Shown here in pieces: positions 17,116-24,266 of a stretch of DNA of 64,000 nucleotides; positions within the stretch are counted from its first letter, which is position 1; each line of letters starts with the position of its first letter. This stretch comes from Sphingomonadaceae bacterium OTU29LAMAA1 (GTDB lineage: Bacteria > Pseudomonadota > Alphaproteobacteria > Sphingomonadales > Sphingomonadaceae): NCBI GenBank assembly GCA_024072375.1, contig CP099617.1:1840001-1904000 (forward strand). Reading direction: 5' to 3'. The position numbers and the translations under genes were made by a program. The notes beneath the pieces were generated by a model that did no database searches, had not been told where the DNA came from, and saw only the letters and a program-made list of their open reading frames with translations.

Positions 17116-18426
17116 TCAGCGCGGCAGGACGATCGTCGCGCGCAATCCGCCCTCTGCCCGGTTGGCGAGGGTCAACGTGCCACCCTCCGTCTCGACGATT
17201 CGCGCGACGATCGGCAGACCAAGACCGAAGCCGACGGTGTCGCGGGGCCGCGCATTGTCGAGCCGGACGAAGGGTTCGAGGACACGGCGGAGCTGATCCT
17301 CCGGAATACCGGAGCCATCGTCCTCGACGGTCAGCGTCACACCGTCGGGCGCGCTGTCGAGGCGCAGCACGACGTTGCCGGCATAATGCAGCGCATTCTC
17401 CACGAGGTTGGCGAGCGCGCGCTTGAGTGCGACGGGGCGGACGGTAACCTCGCAATGCGCCGGGCCGTCGTAGACGCCCGGCAGGTCTCGGTCCTCGACA
17501 TCGTCGATCAGCGTCGCGCAGAGCACGGCGATATCGGTCAGCACCGGCGTTTCGGGATCGCTGTCACCGCCGAGGAACGCAAGCAGCGAGGTGACCATCG
17601 CCTCCATCTCGCCGATGTCGCGCTGGATCGCATCGCGCGTGGCAATGTCGTCGACGCCATCCGCGCGGAGGCGCAGGCGGGCGAGCGGCGTGCGCAGATC
17701 ATGGCCGACCGCCGCGAGCGCCTGAGTCCGGTCGGCGATCAGGCGCTGGATGCGCGCGGCCATGCGGTTGAAGGCGACGACGACGTGCCGCACCTCGCGC
17801 GGGCCGGTTTCCGAGATGGGATCATGCTCGGTATCGCCGAAACTGTCGGCGGCGGCGGCGAGCTGGCGCATCGGACGCAGGGAGCGGCGGATCAGCAGGC
17901 CACCGAGGATCATCAATCCCAGCGCGGGGATCAGCGCGAGCAGGATACGCTCCGCCGCGAGGTTCAGATTGTGCAGCGGTTCGAGCGTGCGGAAATACAG
18001 CCAGCTGCCGTCGGGCAGTTGCAGCCCGCCGGTGACGACCGAACTGCGCCCCGGCGACGTCAGCTTCAGGCGCAGGTCGGTGGTGGCCAGCGTCGGTTCC
18101 CATTCCACCACCTGATGCCGCATGCTGTCGAGCGCGGGCGCGATCGGCGGCGGCGCGGGCAGGTTCTGCTGCCAGTGCAGCGCATAGCGTTCGGTGGTCA
18201 GGTCCTCGGCCATGTCGTCGCGGCGCGACACCGGTTGTTCGGCGATCAGGCGGCGGGCGATGACGAGATGTTCGGCAAGGCGTCGGGCCTCGTCGTCGCG
18301 CACCGCGAACTGGCTCGCACGTTCGTAAAGCAACGTGCTGACGCCGAATTCGATGACCATCGTCAGGAGGAGGATGGCGACGATCTGGCCGATGATGCCG
18401 ATCGAGGGGCGCAGGAAGCGTTTCAT
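17116..18426 (-). CDS. EnvZ-like membrane sensor histidine kinase
   Basis: 436-residue membrane kinase. A transmembrane helix near residues 11-31, a periplasmic sensor region of about 130 residues and a second helix (about 160-180) are followed by a HAMP domain, HisKA with phospho-acceptor His242 in AAVGHDLRTPLARLRL, and HATPase_c (N box ALANLVENALHYAG, G box DDGSGIP, GFGLGLPI). AVGHDLRTPLARLR is typical of the EnvZ/OmpR-partner kinases. The gene lies 28 bp downstream of the response regulator gene, so the pair forms one operon. The signal is unknown; the neighbouring transporter and porin genes make an osmotic or envelope role a reasonable guess only. Confidence 0.92.
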   Translation of the reverse strand: MKRFLRPSIGIIGQIVAILLLTMVIEFGVSTLLYERASQFAVRDDEARRLAEHLVIARRLIAEQPVSRRDDMAEDLTTERYALHWQQNLPAPPPIAPALDSMRHQVVEWEPTLATTDLRLKLTSPGRSSVVTGGLQLPDGSWLYFRTLEPLHNLNLAAERILLALIPALGLMILGGLLIRRSLRPMRQLAAAADSFGDTEHDPISETGPREVRHVVVAFNRMAARIQRLIADRTQALAAVGHDLRTPLARLRLRADGVDDIATRDAIQRDIGEMEAMVTSLLAFLGGDSDPETPVLTDIAVLCATLIDDVEDRDLPGVYDGPAHCEVTVRPVALKRALANLVENALHYAGNVVLRLDSAPDGVTLTVEDDGSGIPEDQLRRVLEPFVRLDNARPRDTVGFGLGLPIVARIVETEGGTLTLANRAEGGLRATIVLPR

Positions 18427-18454
18427 GCCGAATATGCGGGGTTGCGATCGCCGA

Positions 18455-19165
18455 TCAACGGCGCGTCACCTCGGTATTCAGCATGTAGCCGACGCCGCGG
18501 ACGGTGATGATCGGCGCATCCTTGCCCGCGCTCGACAATTTGCGGCGCAGGCGGCTGATCAGCACGTCGATGCTGCGGTCCGAGCTGTCGCCCAGCCGCG
18601 TGCGCGACAGTTCGATCAGCCGTTCGCGCGCGATGACGCGGCCGGCATGTTCGGCGAGGCTGACGAGCAGGTCGAACTCCGCTCCGGTCAGGTCGACGAT
18701 CGCGCCGGTGGGGGAGGTCAGCTCGCGGCGCGGCAAGGTCACCTGCCATCCGTCGAAGGTCAGCACGCCCTCTTCGCGCTCGCCGGGATTGCGCTCCAGC
18801 GAACCGCGGCGCAGCACCGCGCGGATGCGGGCGATCAGCTCGCGCGTGCCGAACGGCTTGGCGATATAATCGTCGGCGCCGAGTTCGAGGCCGACGACCC
18901 GATCGGTCTCGCTGCCCTTGGCGCTGATGAAGATGATCGGGACTTCGCTCTTCTGGCGCAGCGCGCGGCACAGGTCGATGCCGCTGGTGCCGGGGAGCAT
19001 GATGTCGAGCAGGATGAGGTCGACCGGGCCGGCTTCCAGCGCCAGCCACATTTCAGGCGCGGCGGAGGCGGGGCGGACGAGATAGCCGTTTTCCTGCAAC
19101 GCGCGGGTGGTCAGGGTACGAAGGGCGGGATCGTCCTCTACCAGGAGGATCGTGGGGGCGGTCAT
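18455..19165 (-). CDS. OmpR-family response regulator
   Basis: 236-residue two-domain regulator. The receiver domain (about 4-118) shows the acidic pair DD (11-12), phospho-acceptor Asp54 in LLDIMLPGTSG, the Thr/Ser switch in FISAKG and Lys in AKPFG. The C-terminal winged helix (about 135-232) has LTGAEFDLLVSLAEHAGRVIARERL and DRSIDVLISRLRRKL with VRGVGYML. The start ATG at 19165 gives a normal N-terminus (MTAPTILLVEDD). It is the first gene of the operon with the EnvZ-like kinase. Confidence 0.93.
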   Translation of the reverse strand: MTAPTILLVEDDPALRTLTTRALQENGYLVRPASAAPEMWLALEAGPVDLILLDIMLPGTSGIDLCRALRQKSEVPIIFISAKGSETDRVVGLELGADDYIAKPFGTRELIARIRAVLRRGSLERNPGEREEGVLTFDGWQVTLPRRELTSPTGAIVDLTGAEFDLLVSLAEHAGRVIARERLIELSRTRLGDSSDRSIDVLISRLRRKLSSAGKDAPIITVRGVGYMLNTEVTRR

Positions 19166-19270
19166 GGGCCGAGAGGTAGGCAAGGACGGTGCCGGGGTCA
19201 ACCGACCCGCATTGCGCACCGGTCCGCTTCGGGAACATCCGCAACCCTCCGCGCGTCCCTTCCGCCAAGG

Positions 19271-19311
19271 CGGGAGCCCCTTTGCTCCTTTGACCGGAAA
19301 AGGGGGCTCCC
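19271..19311 (-). terminator. Hairpin downstream of the efflux permease gene
   Basis: Inverted repeat CGGGAGCCCCTTT ... AAAAGGGGGCTCCCG with one bulged base and a loop of about 13 nt, just beyond the stop of the EmrB-like gene (minus strand) and upstream of the response regulator ATG. The strong GC stem in a short gap makes it a candidate transcription stop for the efflux operon. There is no T run after the stem, so Rho-independent function is not assured. Confidence 0.5.
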
Positions 19312-19317
19312 GCTGAC

Positions 19318-20850
19318 TCAGTCGGCGGCTACGGGTCCGTGACCACCCTTGGGCCGGCGGGTAAACCAGACGATGACGATCAGCGCGGCGCACAGCCAGG
19401 CCGAGACGCGGAACAGATCGGTCGAGGCGAGCAGATAGGCCTGCCCGACCATCTGCCGGGTGATCGCGGCCGCCGCCTGCGTCGAGGTCGCGCCCATCCT
19501 CTGGAGGGCTTCGCTCGCCATCTGGAGCGGCATGCCCTGCCCCACCGCTTCCGACAGACGGCTCTGATGCAGCGCCTCGCGCCGGTCCCACGCGGTGGTG
19601 ATGATCGATGCGGCGAACGATCCGGCGACGATGCGCGCGAAGTTCGAGATGCCGGTCGCCGAGGGCAGCCGCTGCGGCGGGATGCCGTCGAGCGAGATGG
19701 TGAGCATTGACAGGAAGAACACGCTCATCGCGACACCCTGCACCAGCAACGGCAGCATGAAATCCCACGAACTCGCCGTCGTCGTGTAGCCCGAGCGCAT
19801 GTAATAAGACAGCGCGAAGGCCATGAAGGCGATCGTCGCGAGGATGCGCGCGTCGATCTTGCCCGACATGCGAGCGGCGAACGGCGACAGGACGACCGCG
19901 ACGATGCCGCTGGGTGCTGCGATCAAGCCCGCCCAGGTCGCGGTATAGCCGACCTGCGTCTGGAGCCACAGCGGCAGGATCAGAATGTTGGCGAAAAATA
20001 CCGCATAGCCGAGGCAGAAGGCGATATTGCCGATCGCGAAGTTGCGGCTCTTGAACAGGGTCAGGTCGACCGCCGGATTGGCGTCCGTCAGTTCCCAGAT
20101 CACCCAGGCGACGAAGCCGATCGCGGCGACCACCGCCATCACGCAGATCGTCGTATCGGCGAACCAGTCGGCGTTCTTGCCGAGATCGAGCATGATCTGG
20201 AGCGCACCGACCCAGACGACGAGCAGCCCGAGCCCGACGGTGTCGATCGGCAGCTTGCGCGTCGGCGTCTCGCGCGTCTTCAGCCCGCGCCAGCAGACCA
20301 AGGCGGTGAAGATGCCGAAGGGGACGTTGATGAGAAAAATCCAGCTCCAGTGATAATTGTCACTGATATAGCCACCGAGGATCGGTCCCATCACTGGGCC
20401 GACCAAGGTCGTCATCGACCAGACGCCGAGCGCGGTGCTGCGCTTGTTGGCGGGGAAGACGGAGATCAGCAGCGCCTGACTACCGGGCATCATCGGGCCG
20501 GACACCGCGCCCTGGATGATGCGGAACACGATCAGCGATTGCAGGCTCCACGCGATGCCGCACAGGAACGAGGCCAGCGTGAACAGCGCGACCGCGGTGC
20601 AGAAGGTGCGGACGACGCCGAACCGGCCCATCAGCCAGCCGGTCAGCGGCACCGCGACGCCGTTGGCGACGGCGAAGGCGGTGATGATCCACGTCGAATT
20701 GTCGCTCGATACGCCGAGGTTGCCGGCGATCGTCGTCAGCGACACGTTGGCAATCGTGGTGTCCAGCACCATCATGAACGTGCCGAGCGCGAGCGCGAAG
20801 GCGATCAGCGCGAGCTTGCCGCCGGTGAGCGGGGCGGGTTGGGCGGGCAT
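19318..20850 (-). CDS. emrB: EmrB-type DHA2 multidrug efflux permease
   Basis: 510-residue MFS permease with 14 predicted helices. Family motifs are clear: LGTFMMVLDTTIANVSLTTIAG in helix 1, GRFGVVRTF in the 2-3 loop, RIIQGAVSGPMMPGSQALL, and VGPVMGPILGGYISDNYHWSWIFLINVPFG (motif C). It is the last gene of the MarR-NodT-EmrA-EmrB operon. About 124 bp with a dispersed hairpin separates it from emrA, unlike the tight overlaps upstream. It would export hydrophobic toxins with the adaptor and outer-membrane protein encoded upstream. Confidence 0.92.
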   Translation of the reverse strand: MPAQPAPLTGGKLALIAFALALGTFMMVLDTTIANVSLTTIAGNLGVSSDNSTWIITAFAVANGVAVPLTGWLMGRFGVVRTFCTAVALFTLASFLCGIAWSLQSLIVFRIIQGAVSGPMMPGSQALLISVFPANKRSTALGVWSMTTLVGPVMGPILGGYISDNYHWSWIFLINVPFGIFTALVCWRGLKTRETPTRKLPIDTVGLGLLVVWVGALQIMLDLGKNADWFADTTICVMAVVAAIGFVAWVIWELTDANPAVDLTLFKSRNFAIGNIAFCLGYAVFFANILILPLWLQTQVGYTATWAGLIAAPSGIVAVVLSPFAARMSGKIDARILATIAFMAFALSYYMRSGYTTTASSWDFMLPLLVQGVAMSVFFLSMLTISLDGIPPQRLPSATGISNFARIVAGSFAASIITTAWDRREALHQSRLSEAVGQGMPLQMASEALQRMGATSTQAAAAITRQMVGQAYLLASTDLFRVSAWLCAALIVIVWFTRRPKGGHGPVAAD

Positions 20851-20869
20851 CAGCGTTTATCCCAACGGT

Positions 20870-20955
20870 GCTGGCTGCCCTCGCCCCTCCGGCGCTGCGC
20901 GCCTCCCTCCCTCTCCCGACGGGAGAGGGAAAAGACGGCGTAGCCGGCGAAGGGT
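20870..20955. repeat. Dispersed palindromic repeat between emrA and emrB
   Basis: A perfect palindrome CCCTCTCCC-GAC-GGGAGAGGG (20909-20929) sits within a longer GC-rich element containing CCCTCGCCCCTCCGGCGCTGC and GGCGTAGCCGGCGAAGGGTGAGG. These two outer parts are partly inverted copies of each other (CCCTC.CCC and GGGTGAGG). It occupies almost the whole emrA-emrB gap. It may be transcribed into the operon mRNA and could affect expression of emrB, which is an inference. Confidence 0.6.
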
Positions 20956-20974
20956 GAGGACAGGCGCGGAGTCA

Positions 20975-22138
20975 TCAGCGATTGGCGGCGATGATCTGGC
21001 GGATGCGCGCCTCGACGGCGGGGTCGCTGCCGTCGGTGGGCTTGCGTCCATACGCCTGCGTCGCGGCGCGGCCGAGGCGTTGGCCGCCGAGGTTCGCGGT
21101 ATCCACCGTCGCATTGACCGACAGCCCGACGCGCAGCGGATTGCGGTTCAGTTCGCGCGGGTCGAGGCCGATGCGTACCGGCACGCGCTGGACGATCTTG
21201 ATCCAGTTGCCCGATGCGTTCTGCGGCGGCAGCAGCGCGAAGGCGTTGCCCGAACCGGCACCGACGCCGATGACATGGCCGTGGAAGACCACGTCGTCGC
21301 CGTACATGTCGGCGGTGATCGTCGCCGGCTGGCCGATGCGCAGGTCCTTCAACTGGGTTTCGCGGAAATTGGCGTCCACCCATACCTTGTCGAGCGGCAC
21401 CACCGCCATCAACGGCGTGCCGGGCGCGACCTGCTGGCCGAGCTGCACCGTGCGCTGCGCGACGACGCCGTCGATCGGCGCGACGATGTGCATGTGGCTG
21501 CGGGTGATCGCGGCGCGGCGATAGGCTGCGGCGGCAGCGAGCACGGCGGGATTGGTGCTGGTGTCGGTCCCCTGCACCGCCGAGCGCGACTGCATCTGCT
21601 GGCTCAGCGCGAGGTTGAGGTTGGCACGCGCGACCTTCACCGCATCGGCGGCGTGTGCGAGTTCCTCGCCCGAAATCGCACCCTGCGCTGCCGCACCCTG
21701 TCGGCGAGCATAATCGGCAGTCGCCGCACTCAATTGCGCGCGGGCCTGCACGACCGAAGCGCCGCTTTCCGACACCTTCGAGATGTCGGCGCGGGTCGCG
21801 CGGACGGCGCGGGCGAGTTCCGCCTCCGCCGAGGCCAGCGCGACGTCGGCGGTGGCGGGGTCGAGGTCGAGCAGCGGCGCGCCGGCCTTCACCGTCTGGG
21901 TATTGTCGGCGTGGATCGCGGTGATCTGGCCCGGATCGCGCGCAGTGATCGCGACGACATCGCCGGCGACATAGGCGTCGTCGGTTTCCTGTTCCGGCTT
22001 GGCGAGCAGGAAGTGGAACACCGCCCAGACGATGGCCGCAATCAAGACGATCGCGCCGAGGATCAGGAAGCCACGGCGCCGCGCGCGGGGCTTGCCGTTT
22101 TCGACGGGTTCGGGAGCAGGCGCTTGCGTATCGGTCAT
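20975..22138 (-). CDS. emrA: EmrA-type membrane fusion protein
   Basis: 387-residue adaptor. It has a short charged N-terminus, one transmembrane helix (about 24-45), ETDDAYVAGDVVAITARDPGQITAI (lipoyl half), a helical hairpin with many Ala and Gln (about 85-200), HIVAPIDGVVAQRTVQLGQQVAPGTPL (second half) and a barrel domain with VWVDANFRETQL. The ATG at 22138 overlaps the NodT stop (ATGA). It couples EmrB to the NodT lipoprotein. Confidence 0.92.
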   Translation of the reverse strand: MTDTQAPAPEPVENGKPRARRRGFLILGAIVLIAAIVWAVFHFLLAKPEQETDDAYVAGDVVAITARDPGQITAIHADNTQTVKAGAPLLDLDPATADVALASAEAELARAVRATRADISKVSESGASVVQARAQLSAATADYARRQGAAAQGAISGEELAHAADAVKVARANLNLALSQQMQSRSAVQGTDTSTNPAVLAAAAAYRRAAITRSHMHIVAPIDGVVAQRTVQLGQQVAPGTPLMAVVPLDKVWVDANFRETQLKDLRIGQPATITADMYGDDVVFHGHVIGVGAGSGNAFALLPPQNASGNWIKIVQRVPVRIGLDPRELNRNPLRVGLSVNATVDTANLGGQRLGRAATQAYGRKPTDGSDPAVEARIRQIIAANR

Positions 22139-23538
22139 CGGCTGGATTCCTGGGCGGAGAAGCCGCCGCCGAGCGCCAGCACCAGCGCGACGCGCTGACG
22201 GGCTGCTTCGGCAGCGAGGTTTGCTTGGGCGAGCTGCGCATCGAGCAGCCGGACGTCGTTGTCGACGAGGTCGAGCTTGCTATCGAGGCCGCTCGAGACG
22301 CGGATCGCATTGAGGCGGTTGGTGTCGCCGAAGCCGCGGACGACCTCTGCGGTGCGCGCGCGTTGCTGCGTCAAATTGGCGACCAGAGCGATCGCGTCCG
22401 CCGCCTCCTTCACTGCGCCGACGACGCGATCGTTGTAATCGGCGGTGGCGAGATCGAGCGCAGCGGTGGCGCCGGCGAGGTCCGCCTTCAGCCTGCCGTT
22501 GTCGAACAGTGGCAGGTGGATCGCCGGGCCTGCCCCCGCCGTACCGGCATCGAGGCTGAACAGGTTGCCGAGGCCGACCGCCTGAAACCCCGCCAGCGCG
22601 GCGAGATTGACGTTGGGGTAGAAGGCACGGCGGGCGACCTGACGCCCGGCAGCGGCGGCATCGATCCGGGCGAGACCGGCGGCGATATCGGGCCGCCGGG
22701 CGAGCAGGTCGGCTGGCACCTGCGCCGGCAGCGGCAGCGCGGCATCGAAGTTCAACATCGCGGGACGGATGGTCGTGGCATAGTCCGGACCGCGCCCGGC
22801 GAGTGCGGCAAGCGCGTTGGTCGCCAGCGCGCGGCTACCCTCGGCGCGGACCAGCGCGCCTCGCGCCTGCGCCAGCAGGGTTTGGGCCGCGACCGCCTGA
22901 AGATTGCTCGCGAGGCGGTTGCGGATGCGGATGTTGACCAGCCGCAGCGATTCCTGCCGCGTCGCGATGGTCCGGCGGGCGATGCCGGCTTCGGCTTCGG
23001 CACGGGCGAGATCGATATAGGTCTGCACCACCGATCCGGCGATCGCGAGGCGTGCGGCGGCGAGGTCGAGCGCGGCGGCCTGCGTCGAGGCGCGGGCGCT
23101 TTCGATCGCCGCCTTTTGCCGGCCGAACAGGTCGAGGTTCCAGTTGAGGTTCGCCTGCGCCTGCCCGACGAAGCGCACCGATCCGGCGAAGGGCGGCGGA
23201 ATGGTGTAGCGGCCCGAAAGGCGCGCGACCTGCGCCGATCCGTCGAGCGTCACGTCGGGGCCATTGGCCGCATCGCGGCCGGCGAGCACCGCCTGCGCCT
23301 GCGCCACGCGGGCAACTGCGGCGTCGAGCGTGGGATTGCCGGCGGTCGCATCGGTGACGAGGCGATCGAGTTGCGCGTCACCGAAGCCGGTCCACCAGCG
23401 ATCGGCGATCGCGGGTGCGACGGGACCGGTCAGGCCGAGCGATGCAGGCGCAACGGGAGCGACTGCGGGTGGGCTGTGCGGGACGGCGCAGGCACCGAGC
23501 AGCAGCGCCGCGATCGGGGACAGGTTGGCGATCTTCAT
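22135..23538 (-). CDS. NodT-family outer-membrane efflux lipoprotein
   Basis: 467-residue outer-membrane factor. The signal peptide of lipoprotein type ends LLLGAC with Cys17 as the lipidation site. Internal duplication typical of TolC/NodT proteins is visible: DRWWTGFGDAQLDRLV and NLNWNLDLFGRQKAA in the first half, and ADLLARRPDIAAGLARIDAA and GPAIHLPLFDNGRL in the second. The ATG at 23538 overlaps the marR stop (ATGA), so this start is preferred over an in-frame upstream start at 23589. Unlike the other NodT gene in the window (5551-7449), its 5' end is intact. Confidence 0.92.
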   Translation of the reverse strand: MKIANLSPIAALLLGACAVPHSPPAVAPVAPASLGLTGPVAPAIADRWWTGFGDAQLDRLVTDATAGNPTLDAAVARVAQAQAVLAGRDAANGPDVTLDGSAQVARLSGRYTIPPPFAGSVRFVGQAQANLNWNLDLFGRQKAAIESARASTQAAALDLAAARLAIAGSVVQTYIDLARAEAEAGIARRTIATRQESLRLVNIRIRNRLASNLQAVAAQTLLAQARGALVRAEGSRALATNALAALAGRGPDYATTIRPAMLNFDAALPLPAQVPADLLARRPDIAAGLARIDAAAAGRQVARRAFYPNVNLAALAGFQAVGLGNLFSLDAGTAGAGPAIHLPLFDNGRLKADLAGATAALDLATADYNDRVVGAVKEAADAIALVANLTQQRARTAEVVRGFGDTNRLNAIRVSSGLDSKLDLVDNDVRLLDAQLAQANLAAEAARQRVALVLALGGGFSAQESSR

Positions 23539-24005
23539 GCCGAGACGCCGTCGTCCGAGGCCTGTTGCAGGGTGTTGCGGAGTTGGCAAAGGAGACGGGT
23601 CAACTCTGAGACATCCTTTTCATTCCAGTCTTTCAGCCAGTCGTTCCACAGCGCGATCACCACGTCGCGGACCGTCGCGGCGATTGCCTCGCCCGCCGGC
23701 GTCAGCGCGACGCGGACCAGCCGGCGATCCTCTTCCCCGCGCGCGCGCGTCACCCAGCCACGCTCTTCCAGCGTATCCACCAGCCGCGTCGTCGCGCCCT
23801 TGTCGTGACCGAGGTCGCGGGCGATTTCGGCGCAGGTGGAGGCGCGATCGAAATGCAGCGCCACCAGCGCACTCCACTGCGTCTTGGTGATGTCATGCGC
23901 GGCGAACACCGGTTCTAGCGCGGACGTGCCGAGCTGTTCCGACCGACGGATCAGGTAGCCGATCGAGTTTTCGGGATGGAAATTCGAGTCGCTGTAGAAC
24001 GCCAT
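23535..24005 (-). CDS. MarR-family transcriptional regulator of the efflux operon
   Basis: 156-residue winged-helix regulator with the MarR layout: N-terminal dimer helices (IGYLIRRSEQLGTSALEPVFAAHDITKTQWSALVAL), recognition region CAEIARDLGHDKGATTRLVDTLEERGWV, wing RARGEEDRRLVRVALTPAG, and a C-terminal dimer helix. It is the first gene of the marR-nodT-emrA-emrB operon and most likely represses it until a toxic ligand binds. A 12-bp palindrome lies four bases upstream of its start. Confidence 0.92.
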   Translation of the reverse strand: MAFYSDSNFHPENSIGYLIRRSEQLGTSALEPVFAAHDITKTQWSALVALHFDRASTCAEIARDLGHDKGATTRLVDTLEERGWVTRARGEEDRRLVRVALTPAGEAIAATVRDVVIALWNDWLKDWNEKDVSELTRLLCQLRNTLQQASDDGVSA

Positions 24006-24009
24006 GCGG

Positions 24010-24021
24010 TTGCCATGGCAA
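24010..24021. promoter_or_regulatory. Candidate MarR operator (perfect 12-bp palindrome)
   Basis: TTGCCATGGCAA is a perfect palindrome four bases upstream of the marR ATG. TTGCCGAGG and TTGCATAATGTTGC follow within 45 bp upstream of the gene, so TTGC half sites are repeated. On the minus strand TTGACT lies near 24035. Self-repression of MarR operons from a site overlapping the promoter and leader is the normal arrangement. Binding is inferred. Confidence 0.5.
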
Positions 24022-24064
24022 TGGTTGCCGAGGCAGTCAATAGTGTTGCATAATGTTGCTATCG

Positions 24065-24130
24065 CCTCCCACTTGTCCCCCGCGCGGGGGAAGTGGCGCC
24101 GCGTTAGCGGTGACGGAGCGGGAGGTGGGC
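24065..24130. repeat. Single copy of the GGGGGAGG/GGTGACGG palindromic repeat
   Basis: CCTCCCACTTGTCCCCCGCG, CGGGGGAAGTGGCGCCGCGT and TAGCGGTGACGGAGCGGGAGG follow one another. The outer CCTCCCAC and GGAGGTGGG are inverted copies, and TCCCCCGCGCGGGGGA is an inner palindrome. The order matches the units at 6956-7440. It lies between the divergent marR operon and the aminotransferase-fusion operon. Confidence 0.7.
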
Positions 24131-24266
24131 CATGAAACCATGGGTTCGCAGCGACGCCCCATTGACCGTCGGAGCGAGAGAGGAATCGAGCACCTCTCCA
24201 TCGCTAACCGCTTCTTAGGGCCGGGGCGCTAGGCCATCGCCTTGGACTTCGCAGGACCACCGACCC

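Noticed and set aside
14605..18507. Very long open frame (about 1300 codons) on the plus strand
   Set aside because: It is the reverse of the porin, SulP and kinase genes. Its Arg/Asp/Gly/His-rich composition is the usual antisense pattern in GC-rich DNA, and all real motifs are on the minus strand.
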